Below, in pieces: positions 23,037 to 33,262 of a stretch of DNA of 64,000 bases (positions are counted from its first letter, which is position 1; each line of letters opens with the position of its first letter). The notes under the pieces are model-generated. The model was not told where the DNA came from, did not search any database, and was given only the letters and a program-made list of their open reading frames with translations. The DNA is from Lumbricus terrestris. Its lineage: Eukaryota > Annelida > Clitellata > Crassiclitellata > Lumbricidae. A program made the position numbers and the translations under genes. The stretch spans positions 44,269,452 to 44,333,451 of the forward strand of contig OX457039.1 in assembly GCA_949752735.1 (NCBI GenBank), read 5' to 3'.

Positions 23037-25355
23037 CTATTCTCGGCCCTCCCTGATTTCAGGATCCCTTTAATTGGACAAATGGATCCTGAAATGTTAG
23101 TAAGGCCATACTCCAATTTTTACATCAATGATTCAAATGCAAGAATTAAAAATATATGCAACGAACAGTCCTCAACGTAAGCATCAGAAAGTTCACATTT
23201 TAGCGTTAAATGTCAGTTCAAGCGAAAGAAACATTTATTATTATTATAATTATATAGCTCCATCGCTAATAGTTCAGTAAAGCTCAAAAGCAATTCTATA
23301 TATAGGTCTCCTTGAGTTTAGTTAAGCACAAAGTCCTCCACGGCAAGCATTGACTTAAGAACCCACGGGACAGCCACAAAAACCACTAGACCTTCGTTAC
23401 CTTTACAACAGGTCATCTGATTAATAGGCCACCCATGGCCTTTACCATCGAGACTTCTTTAGGCATTTCACTGTAGGCAAACGTCTACATTTAAAGACTC
23501 ATCTAAGCAGTTAAACCTAAGTCTCTAATCCCATTAACAACGGTGCTATCATAGCAAATTACCTGAGACTACACACACAGCTTAAGTCTCCAAAGGCCAA
23601 TGCTCATTATAACTATCCGTAGGCTCCCCATCAAAGCTTACCGTAAGAGACCAAGCCTAACTTCAGCTTAATAAGCCGCTCCCTTCCCAACATCTTTCAG
23701 TAGGCCTACTTAATTATTAAAAAATGCAACCGATTATGCACAGAATTAAAATAGGCCATTTAAACATAGGCTAACGTAACATATTATTGCAATTAACGTT
23801 ACAAAACAGTCACATTGTATAATCGTAAAAATCCTAGGCCTAAAAGGATTATCAGGATTTTAATATGAGATCTTAGTCTAAAGCGCAAATCAACAGTTAG
23901 GCCACTTTAGTCTACTATAAATCCTTATTCATCATTGCATAGCATCAAGGCCTATTATCTTTCCTTCATTCTATCAGTGATGCAGCGGAGACTAACGGGA
24001 CCACCCACGCGCCTGGGAAACAACGATTACTAATTAATCGCCGCTCTTTGATGCGTCTACTCCTGTGTCTCTATTCCCCCCCACGCAGTGCATCTACAGC
24101 GTGCGTCTGGCTGTGAGAATTAGGCAATTGAACATCATCTCTATACATGTGGGCCCACGTGCATCGTACGACAGAGGTCGCGTTGTCTCTGCACAAAATT
24201 AGGCCCAATTAGCGCTCTAACGCATGCATTACTTAATCGACATAAAAAAAACTCTAGGCCTACTGCAGATCAAATCATGATTATGTAGTCCCATAATAAT
24301 TTTAACGACGTTACTTATAACTGCGCAGCTGAACATTATCCTTCCGTCGGTCCATCCACGACGGTCAATCGTTCACCGCCTGTGATGTGTCACACAGACC
24401 ACCGCGTCGCTCTCCTCCCTCCGGCCGTACACGGCGCGAGAGAAGAGCGTGGGAAATAGGTGCCTAAAAATCACCCATGTAGGTCAACACTAAAGTTCCA
24501 CCGACTTTGCACAGAGCAGTCGTTAGCGCTTTCAAAATTAGGTCAATCATTAATCCAAATATAAATCTACACAGGATTAATAATAATATTAAATCCAATG
24601 CTACAAAATCATTTAGGCCAACCTCATTTCTCGCACAGACAGAACTTCTAATTATTTTATGCCTAGTCCTAATTAATATCACTAGGCCTCGCAGTTTAAC
24701 CATATAATTCCATTGCAGGCGGGAATCAGGCAAAACCGCAAAACTAATGCAAAAATTACACGGCATAACTAAATTATTCCTCCGCGTTGGGCTATCAAAA
24801 CATGTAGGCCTACATTTTAATCGAGACCAACTATATATATAATCCCGTTGCGATCTGATATTATTCGTAAAGCAACAGCATAATTAAATATTATTGTCGC
24901 CCATGTCTTAACATTATTGAAACTCTTAGGCCTACAATTTTAACGCAGGTCATAATATCACATAATCACATCATCATGGCTAATTCCACTGCAAGCCTAA
25001 GTTCAAGGTCACATAATCGTCATCAATGGCCTTAACTAAAATATGCAGCTTTAGTCAATCTATCTTCATGTCAAATTAATATTTATATAGCGCAATGCAA
25101 GAGCAATGACAGTCCATGTTTTCTGTCTACAGCAGAGGCAATAATAAAATCGTCCATCTCTGAAATACAATGCAATGCAGTACACATATGAATGCACAAC
25201 GTACGATGCAAGAATACAGTTATTTACACAGTAACACACATGTAAAGCCTTCCACATGTAAATCAAAAATGTATTCATCAAAATCAAAATAAAACAGTGT
25301 TACAGGTGCTTCCTGCATTCAAAATGGCCGCAAATTAAGCGGTCATTCAGCAAAG
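23037..25355. other. Non-coding internal region of the LTR element
   Basis: About 2.3 kb between the Gag stop codon and the 3' LTR. Open frames reach at most about 100 codons (24464-24766 minus) and show none of the DTG, YXDD, RNase H or integrase zinc motifs. The region is AT-rich and carries many TAGGCCTA octamers. A TATTTATATAGCGC piece at 25078-25092 resembles a LINE tail on the minus strand. In autonomous relatives this position would hold pol. Confidence 0.75.
23047..23054 (-). other. Putative polypurine tract
   Basis: On the minus strand AGGGAGGG lies 10 bp before the 3' LTR boundary at 23036, the usual zone for the plus-strand primer. It is short and not directly abutting the LTR, so it is only a candidate. 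Confidence 0.4.
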
Positions 25356-28300
25356 TTACCCAGCCGACGTCAAGTTTTCAGGCGGACGAAGTCCGGTCGG
25401 TTCTCCCAGCATCCTCCAGATCCGGTCCTCAGGGGGTCCATTGCGAAGCGGACAGCTCCTCAAAAGGTGCGAACTGTCGTCACAGTAGAAACAGCGTCGT
25501 TCCTCTCTTGGTGAGTTCCGACCACTGTCTCGCCTCCTCGACGATGATGGCGACCTCCGCGACCGACGCTCCTGGTTCTGCCCGTTCCGCTGGTCCCTGC
25601 TCGGCGCTGGAGCGGACCGAACAGCGAACACACGACCAACGCTGGGGTTGTCGTGGTTATCGCCCACAGGTTGTCCAAGGTTGTCGCTAGGTGGAGCCTG
25701 CTGCTGTTGTCGAAGAGGGCAGAGGCGCGCTATGTGGTCCGTCGCAGAACACTCGAAGCATCGGCGCGCGGAAGGTCCTGCTTCCGTTTCTGTTTCCACA
25801 TATGGCCGAAGTCTGCACGCCGAGCTCAAATGACCGAGCCGATGACACAGGAAACATCGCGGAGTTCCCCGTCCATAACTTCCATTGTTATTCGACCATT
25901 CATTTCTTGTTGACCCGTTCTGACCTCTCCACGGCCCGCGATTGTTGTCTCTGTATTGTGGCGCCGACACTGGTTGTCGCTCCTTCTTCTCCAATTGCTC
26001 CACTTGTCTCCTCATTTGCTCCATCCGCCGTTCCAGATCCTTTACTTTCGACTCTTCTTCCTGTTCTTTAATTGCGTTGACACGGCCGTGTCGTCGGTCT
26101 TGTTGTTCATGGCCACCGTCTTCTGCTTTCTGGTAGCCGTCCAATCGCATCGCTACCTTGTAGGCTTCGTCGAGGGATCTCGGTTCTCGCTCTCGGATTT
26201 TCAGAGCAAGCGTTCTATCTCTCAGGGCATCCAAGAATGCCCGAACAGCAATGGCTTCGCTGTGAGCTGTCGAGGAACCCGGATAGGCGCGCGTGGAGAG
26301 ACGTCGGATGTCGTCCACCAGGACGCCCATATCCTCGTCGGCTTTCTGCTTTCGAGTGCTCAGTTGTGTTTGGTACAGGGCTTGTTGCTCAGCATTTCCA
26401 TAACGTTCTCGCAGTCGCTGAACCAAAGCTGTCCAAGTGTCCAAGTTATCTGCGTTCGACTCGCTCAACAAATGAGTCGCCGGTTCAACCAATGAGACTA
26501 CTAATTGGTTCAATCTTTCTTCGTCCGTCCAACCGTTATTCCTTGCGCAAACGGAGAACCGGCGTAAAAATGTCTCAACGTCCGTCTTTCCGCTGAACGA
26601 CCCGAGTTTCAGGAATTGTTTTGGCTTAGGAGGAGAAGTCGATCTCTGTTTAACCTCGCCCTCTTTAGCTGTTGCAGACGCGGTCGGTTCAGTTTCTTTG
26701 ACGGTTCCCTTTGAACTGATCGACGGTAGCTCCCAGTCGCCGGTCGTTTGCGTTGCGACGGTGGTCGTCGGGACAATTTTGACAGGACCGACCGAAACGT
26801 TGGTAGGCGCCAGTGCTTTCGTTTCACCAACCGCAGACGTCGCTTTATTATCGGCCGTCGTTTCATTTCTCTCCAGAGGTGTCGACTTTATTACCGCCTG
26901 ACATCGCGGTAGTTCGGCATCACGGCTAAATCCGAAGCTTTGCGCGCCGAGGCACGAACTCATCCTCGCCGATTCCACGACCGTTGGCCACCGAGGAAAT
27001 ACGGCGTCGCTTGGTCGAAACGAGTCGAGACAGCGAAGCGGGTCAACCCAAACCCGGTTGTCGCTGCTACCGTAGAGAGCGCTCGGAGTGTAGGTCGGAG
27101 CATACCTCCACGGCATGTTTGAATGGTCGGGTCGAGCGTATGGTTGCATCCAGTCGACCGTTGCCATCGCCGCTGGTCCAGGAGGAAGGTCGGGTCGAGC
27201 GTAGTCTCGACCACCCATGGTCGAAGTTGCACGACCGTCGAGGACGCAGTCAGGCATTGACTGATAGGTCGGCATTACCGACGCTGGTTGTGTAAAGTCG
27301 ACCCGACTCGGTGCCATTTCCACTCTTTGTTGATCGACATGTGCGAGCGACGCTTGCATTCTCCATTGTGGATCCGGTCGAGGATACTCGACGAGAGGAA
27401 GGGACGAAGAGGCCAAAGGGACTGGGTTGACCTTATCACCCCCCTCCCATGACAATTTATTAGCGATCGGTTTATTCACTTCAAAATTTCTAAACTCCGG
27501 TTGCCGTGCTGCATGCATTCTGTTATCAATTATTTTAACAGTTTTAGGTCTAGATTCCATTATCTTGCTGATTTCAATGTCTACACTACCATCATCAGAC
27601 ATTATATCCACAATATCAGCAAATTCCCTTTCCTTCCTTCTTTCAAAAGAAATTGCCATTTCGCCTGTTCTAGCATAGTCAGTTTCCTCTTCTAACCTAT
27701 CATCGCCAAAATCTCTAGAACTAATTTGACCCCACTGGCTGGGACCAATTGTAACGCCCGCCCCTATCGGCCTCCCCGGAGTCGCCACTTCCGGATCCTC
27801 GCTCGATATGGCCGCGTGCTGCTGTGGACGAGCTCTAGAGATAGAGGGAGGACAGGATGAGGTGACTTCCGGGTTCGAATCCCAACGATGAAAAGGCGGC
27901 CAGTTATTTCGACTGCCGGACTCCCTATATGAAATTGGCGGCCTACTAGCCAATCTATCACTTCTTCGCAATATACCAGGGTATGCGAAATCTTTGGGCC
28001 TAGCACCCAAAGTTTCTTCCAGGCCGATGGTCGAGTGGTATGGCGCGTCCGCAGTGGTAATAGCGGTGAGGTAACCAGGGTTCAAATCCACAGCAGGCTT
28101 GGGTACCGGCGATGCCTCTAGCCTTTCCAATCGTGATACAACTTCCGTCAGCGCTTCTCTGACATTATCTCTTACCGCCGAGATCTCTTCTCTTACATTT
28201 AATTGCACTGAGGAAATAGCATCGCTAACATTAAACTCCACCGTGGCAATCGCCTCTTGCGTGTCTCTGGCATTGGACTGCATAGCCGACTGTATAGAGG

Positions 28301-28433
28301 TCATAGCTTCCTGAGTAGACCTAGCATTGGTCTGCATCGACGAGTGCATAGAGGTTATCGCCTCCATGACTCCCTCCAATGATGAGGAAGGCCTAGACGG
28401 CTGGGCCGGGGTGCTAGCCCTTGAATTATCCAT
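25356..28433 (-). CDS. gag: Ty3/gypsy-type Gag protein, initiated inside the LTR
   Basis: An intact 1025-residue frame starts from the ATG at 28433, in good context (G at -3, G at +4). The first 228 residues are encoded by the 5' LTR. They include a Met/Gln/Ala-rich predicted coiled coil (about residues 15-95) ending in SRLERLEASP. A long disordered Pro/Ser/Arg-rich region follows. A retrotransposon capsid-type domain spans roughly 600-770 (FLKLGSFSGKTDVETFLRRF, then VVSLVEPATHLL, then LRERYGN). A charged coiled coil lies near 800-830. Three CX2CX4HX4C zinc knuckles are at 860-873, 892-905 and 981-994, with an Arg/Ser-rich linker between the second and third. Gag would package the element RNA into particles. 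No protease site or pol frame follows the stop. The long intact frame argues for recent function. Confidence 0.9.
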   Translation of the reverse strand: MDNSRASTPAQPSRPSSSLEGVMEAITSMHSSMQTNARSTQEAMTSIQSAMQSNARDTQEAIATVEFNVSDAISSVQLNVREEISAVRDNVREALTEVVSRLERLEASPVPKPAVDLNPGYLTAITTADAPYHSTIGLEETLGARPKDFAYPGILRRSDRLASRPPISYRESGSRNNWPPFHRWDSNPEVTSSCPPSISRARPQQHAAISSEDPEVATPGRPIGAGVTIGPSQWGQISSRDFGDDRLEEETDYARTGEMAISFERRKEREFADIVDIMSDDGSVDIEISKIMESRPKTVKIIDNRMHAARQPEFRNFEVNKPIANKLSWEGGDKVNPVPLASSSLPLVEYPRPDPQWRMQASLAHVDQQRVEMAPSRVDFTQPASVMPTYQSMPDCVLDGRATSTMGGRDYARPDLPPGPAAMATVDWMQPYARPDHSNMPWRYAPTYTPSALYGSSDNRVWVDPLRCLDSFRPSDAVFPRWPTVVESARMSSCLGAQSFGFSRDAELPRCQAVIKSTPLERNETTADNKATSAVGETKALAPTNVSVGPVKIVPTTTVATQTTGDWELPSISSKGTVKETEPTASATAKEGEVKQRSTSPPKPKQFLKLGSFSGKTDVETFLRRFSVCARNNGWTDEERLNQLVVSLVEPATHLLSESNADNLDTWTALVQRLRERYGNAEQQALYQTQLSTRKQKADEDMGVLVDDIRRLSTRAYPGSSTAHSEAIAVRAFLDALRDRTLALKIREREPRSLDEAYKVAMRLDGYQKAEDGGHEQQDRRHGRVNAIKEQEEESKVKDLERRMEQMRRQVEQLEKKERQPVSAPQYRDNNRGPWRGQNGSTRNEWSNNNGSYGRGTPRCFLCHRLGHLSSACRLRPYVETETEAGPSARRCFECSATDHIARLCPLRQQQQAPPSDNLGQPVGDNHDNPSVGRVFAVRSAPAPSRDQRNGQNQERRSRRSPSSSRRRDSGRNSPREERRCFYCDDSSHLLRSCPLRNGPPEDRIWRMLGEPTGLRPPENLTSAG
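27730..27747 (-). other. Putative primer-binding site
   Basis: Two bases inside the 5' LTR edge, the minus strand reads TGGTCCCAGCCAGTGGGG. It starts with the TGG expected for pairing with a tRNA CCA end. The priming tRNA was not identified. Unusually, the site is translated: it forms Gag codons 229 to about 235. Confidence 0.65.
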
Positions 28434-30137
28434 AGCGCTAAATAGATTACTCCTATCTTTATAGCTCACAGTCAATATCGCTAGCAGTGAACGAAGTAGT
28501 TATTCTTATTAACAAATCAAGCATTCAATCCACATCCGTCACATTCAAAGCCATCAATAATCAAAGTCAGTTGTCCAATTAATATTTCTTATTATTCACA
28601 ATCAATTGAATCTTCAATTGACATCAATTATGTTCAAAGCAATCAAACATAAAAGTCAGTAAGTTCAATTATCAGCTCTTATCCTTTGTAAAGACATTCA
28701 ATGAAAATCAAATGTAACAATTCAATGCAAACACCTATCAACCGGAGTAGGCCTAAATTAAATCCCGATTGACTCTCAAGTCCCACAGCCAATTTCAGTT
28801 CAGCCCAAAATCTCTAAATAACCGATCGTATTAATTCCCCAATAAAGCATACCTTATGTCCGAAGACAAGGGACAAAGCCGATCGTGTGCGAAGTACAGC
28901 GACGAAGACGATATCCAAGAGATGCGACGAAACACACAGAAAGGCGTCGAGTTTGAAACGCCCGAAAAGATCAGCTAAATCCGATGCTGATTTCTCGCAA
29001 TGAACAACAATTTCGGCTATGTATCCAAGCCGTTTGAGAGAGACGCCCTTAGGCAAACATACGAACAACCGCTTCGCAACACAATTTCAGAACGCTGACG
29101 ATTCGAAGCCCACGATAAATCACTCCGTGTGACAGGGCGAAGAGAGGCCTTGACTGATTAATCCAGGAGTAGATCCAATGCGAAAGCGAAGGCAAAACTC
29201 GCAACAACGCTGATATATTTCTCGCAACAAACTAACTCTTTTATTAAATCGACTCCATGTCGAGAGAGAATGAATCGCCGACAGAATCCGTGTATGCGCA
29301 ACTAGTGCAAGCAGGCGCTTATCCTGGCCATGCTTCACCAACTTGATCGAGCCTAAAACTACCAACCGCCGCAATACATCCGACCGCCCTGAGATCCTGT
29401 GCGCAACTGACTATACATCCGACCGCCCTGAGATCCTATGCGCAACTGAGCCTCTCAGCGTCGCGCTGCTCTTTTATTACTGCCTGACAAGGAGAGCGTC
29501 CCCCTTTCTGCGCATGACCAGCAAGCGAGCCGCGCGCGCAAACCCAGCAGCAACGCAGCTGTTTCAAGGCGGCAAGAATTAGCTGCCACGTGCAGCTTCT
29601 GTGTATTCTCTCTTGTCTGCCTAGCAGTGGCTGTCTTTCTCCCTCTATCTCTCCTTCTGAAAAGCGACATCTGCCGTCAGTCACGTAGACCACTGATGCA
29701 CCAGTTTAACCTTGCGAAAACACACATACACAGGCCCACACGCCTACAGTGTTTCCTTCTCAATCTGTCTCCCTGTCTGTGCTTGTCTGTCTGGCTGTAT
29801 TCCTCGCTCACTCTGTTCATCAGACCACCTCGGGCGAACCGTGTGATAATTTGCCTAATCGTTGACAGCAGGCGGCGAGGTCTTTCAAGTCAGCGAGCGA
29901 CGATTGCCAATCTCGTGGGAAAAATACACGAATTCAATGAAACAGCAGCGACTGCTGCCTACGTCAGCGGTCGCTGTGACCCGTGTCAAGCGCAAATCAA
30001 CATTAAAATCTAGGTCACCGCGAAGCACCGAAATTAAACAAATATATCAGATCCATGAAACCGATAAAAAAAAATGTAATAATAATATAATAATACTAAC
30101 GACCAGAAACCCGTAGCGTAGTTATACAATCGCTACA
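27750..30137 (-). repeat. 5' LTR (copy B)
   Basis: 2388 bp with the same TGTAACG...CGCTACA ends as copy A. It must contain the promoter and RNA start upstream of the Gag ATG at 28433, which lies 1704 bp into the LTR in transcription orientation. Additional minus-strand frames of 84 codons (28814-29068 and 29120-29374) lie upstream of Gag and may be leader ORFs. They show no recognised domain. Confidence 0.95.
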
Positions 30138-30141
30138 GCAG

Positions 30142-32995
30142 CACAATAATGGTGCTATAGTTTGTAGAATGTATAGTAGAGTGTAGACCTATTAAGCGAG
30201 TTGACTCGGTAATGGTGGCGTTCGCGCCTTGTCGGTGAGCATGGGCCTGGAATCACATCTGCAGCCGAGGCGAGCGGTATTGCGTAACAAACTGCAGCGA
30301 GCGTACGAACAGCATTACATATCGAGTTTGTACGCAAATCAACGTTGACCAGTGAACTGGCAAATCGCATCGGGCATAGGAAACGCTCAACTTTTATATC
30401 TAAAATAGAGGTGACGCCGATTGCAGAATTGAACTGAATATAGAGCAGTAAAATTGATTTGGGTCCCGTAAGCGCATTGGATAACACACTGGCATGTAGA
30501 GCGAGAGGTACCGAGATCGAGCCAGTAGGGCGGACGTGCTTTATAGGCTTTAGCGCCGTGTATTATTATTATTACATAAATTTATTACGCGCGCAAGGTC
30601 ACACCAAAGTGTGAATCTGAGGCGCAGGATGTCTATTCTGTTAGTAAGCCAATTTAATGTTTAATGTTAATTAAGATTGTTGCATAACTTGTACATGTAC
30701 AGCGCAGGCGTTTCCTTAAAATTATTATTAACTCGAAACGTATCAGATCTGTGATATCTAAATCTTACTCCACTCATGGCAGAGATCACGTATTTTTAGT
30801 AAACGAGTGTCGAAGTATGTAAGAGTGTGTGTGGCTGACGTTGTGGGTGGCAGCAACGAATGCGGAGGTTTTGTTGTCTTTCGATGTGGTCTAATGTAAA
30901 ATATCGATGCATTTCCATCATTGTTCGGCGGGTTTCCCTCGAAGTAAGGCTCTCTTAATCGACTGTATTATTATATTTCGACCGATGACACTCGTATGAA
31001 CAAATTTTCGACGATTTTGCGAAGAAAGGACGACAGAGTACCGTACGGTCACGTGATGCCGCCATAGTTGGTCACGTGACGAGTATCGTACTCCATCGTC
31101 CCCATTTACTGCGAATTTTCGCTGATGAAATTCTTCGTAATAGATTTCTTTATCGAACTGGTGGGATTTATTTGATATGTCGATGTTGGATTTATAATCT
31201 GATTTTCGGGAGTGGTATTGCAATATGTTTAGTTGGCTATTTATAGGCGGGGCGGTGTACGTGTATGAGCTAGACGTCACGTCACTCGCATGCTGCGTGC
31301 GAGTGGAACAGGCGTAGTAAAGTCAACACAGTCCTATGGAGCCTAGTTTGAATTCGCTGATTAATCCTATGCTTTAGGCATTGATGCTTTAGTATTGTTG
31401 TACGGGAGGTTTCAGCTAAGGGTTTACTAGGTTCTGTTTCACAAACTCAGACCAAGATGATGCCAAACCGTAGTTAATGAGATTTTGTTGATGATATTTT
31501 TGTTGTGACTTCAATAACCTATATAGAAGTTGTGCGATAGCTTGCGAAAAGTACTATATTATAAATGTCTATGTTCAGCCATACACATAATTGTACATGT
31601 TTAAGTATGTTTCAAAATTTGTGTATTTACTACATAGGTATGTTTCAACAGCATGGATATAAGTTTCTTCACCATTTATTGCCCCAGTTGTTGGGTGGGT
31701 GCATAGTGAATCCCCAAACCCCAATACCAAAGCTGAATTGCCACCAAATCTGAAAATTTCCTTTCTAATTGAAATAATTTTCACAATTATAACTTGGAAT
31801 ATTCCCCCATTGTGTTATTTATGAGTTAACAGGCTTTATTATATTATTTCGCAAGATCTCGAATGTGCAAAATAAAAATTGTTTTCGAAATTGGACTTTG
31901 CTCTTTCTTCATTTTGTGATTTTGTTTGTAAGGATTTTGGACAAACCTGTTAGAAATTATAACAGACATTGCAAAGTTATATGAATGAGTACAGTGATTC
32001 TTATACAAAATGTAGGCATTTGACTGTGGAGACTGGTTATTGTGGTAACTCATTGGTTATTGACTTTGCTTTCATGTGTTCTATAACATACCACTAAGAC
32101 TTTTCTTCTTGCTTGAGGCCAACATGCCAAATATTGAGAGATGTAAGAGATAAAAGTTGTGGGGTCTTGAGCAGGATGTCAAGTTATGTTAACTGCTTAT
32201 CATTGTGATTTCGGCATGTCTCTGTTGCTGCCTACTGCTGAATCATTTTTCCAACAAAACAAATGCTGCATTTAATCAACAAATACCTTGACTTTGGTGT
32301 TGTATGCAGATCATGTACATTTATGTGTTCTTTAAATTCATTCAGCTACAAACTTCAGACTTGTGTCATTTTCACATCCACCATAGCCTGATTTCTTAAC
32401 TGATCTGCTCAGTTTTGATTTGTGCTCTACATATTTTTATGCTGTGTCAGCATGTGGTGACCAGTTGATTGATGCCTTGCGAGTTGTGATAATTATGGAA
32501 GTAATTAAATTAGATTAAATTGGGTGGCTAGAAATACCAACAATATTTCATTTGGTTTGGTCCGTGACTTGACGAGTTGGCGGGTACCAACCAAACACCT
32601 GCTTAATAGACTGCAATTTCAACTGCATTTGACAGCTAGACTATAAGTTGTAACCATAGAAAGTATAATCACGTTACACGTCTTCCTTGTCATGTGCTCT
32701 GCTGGTTCCTGGTGCATTATCATACATACCACAAGTTTGCCCTGCTGATGTACAAGTCCATCCAAGAAATGGCATGGCAGTGGCATACCTCAGAGCACAC
32801 TGCATTTACATATCATTTATCTAGGTCAGGATGCTCCTTGCGATCTAAGGTGCGTGGCGATCTGAAAGTGCGAAAATAAAAAAACTACTTTGGGGGGAGA
32901 GAGCATTCTCTGTTCCTGGGCCTAGGTGTTAAACTATTAGCATCTGCGTATGTGTTTGATTTAACAGCCTTGTATGGAGTGTTTTCTTTTTCAGA
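30142..32995. other. Region upstream of KANSL1
   Basis: No coding exon was recognised. The promoter and a non-coding first exon of KANSL1 should lie here. A candidate zone with CACGTGAC-type motifs is at about 31040-31090, but no start site can be fixed from sequence alone. The part after about 31400 is AT-rich and intron-like. Confidence 0.4.
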
Positions 32996-33246
32996 TTATG
33001 TGAAAGGAGTTTGTGATAATTTTGACATAACCTTGAATTTTGTGACCGTATTTTGACGAAAAGTGTGAATTTTGTAGCATTCAAAGAAGCAGATTGGAGG
33101 TATGACTGACTAATGATACTCGAAACTTTCTGTGAGAGAATGGTATCTCATGGTTGACTATCACACGTGATAACGAGTGTTTCTTCACACGACAGTTGAT
33201 ACAGTACAGCATAGGACTTAACGGGATATGCAGTTGAGATGTCGAG
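32996..33246 (+). other. KANSL1: KANSL1 5' untranslated part of first coding exon
   Basis: A strong acceptor (GTGTTTTCTTTTTCAG) ends at 32995, so the exon probably starts at 32996. An in-frame TGA at 33235 lies just before the start codon at 33247. This supports the start and implies an upstream non-coding exon. Confidence 0.6.
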
Positions 33247-33262
33247 ATGGGCCCAGCTGTAA
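33239..33262 (+). promoter_or_regulatory. Overlapping short upstream ORF
   Basis: A seven-codon ORF (ATG at 33239, TAA at 33260-33262) in another frame overlaps the KANSL1 start codon at 33247. Ribosomes initiating here would bypass the main start, so the arrangement could dampen translation. Confidence 0.5.

Larger units (their letters stand above)
20645..30141 (-). mobile_element. Gag-only LTR retrotransposon, full length
   Basis: Two 2388-bp direct repeats (20649-23036 and 27750-30137) begin TGTAACG and end CGCTACA, the classic TG...CA form with short inverted termini. The outer flanks carry a 4-bp target duplication GCAG (20645-20648 and 30138-30141). Gag is on the minus strand, so 27750-30137 is the 5' LTR. 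A primer-binding site and a purine-rich tract sit at the expected internal borders. Between the LTRs only Gag is encoded; no protease, reverse transcriptase, RNase H or integrase motif was seen on either strand of the 2.3 kb after it. It resembles the TR-GAG class of non-autonomous elements described in plants, which depend on proteins from another element. LTR copies look identical wherever compared, implying recent insertion. Confidence 0.93.

Noticed and set aside
24464..24766. 100-codon minus-strand frame after Gag as a possible pol remnant
   Set aside because: No catalytic motif of protease, reverse transcriptase, RNase H or integrase; the composition is of random AT-rich sequence.
28434..28475. 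Upstream extension of Gag to a non-ATG codon at 28475
   Set aside because: The codon is TTG. The first ATG at 28433 has a good initiation context and was chosen instead.
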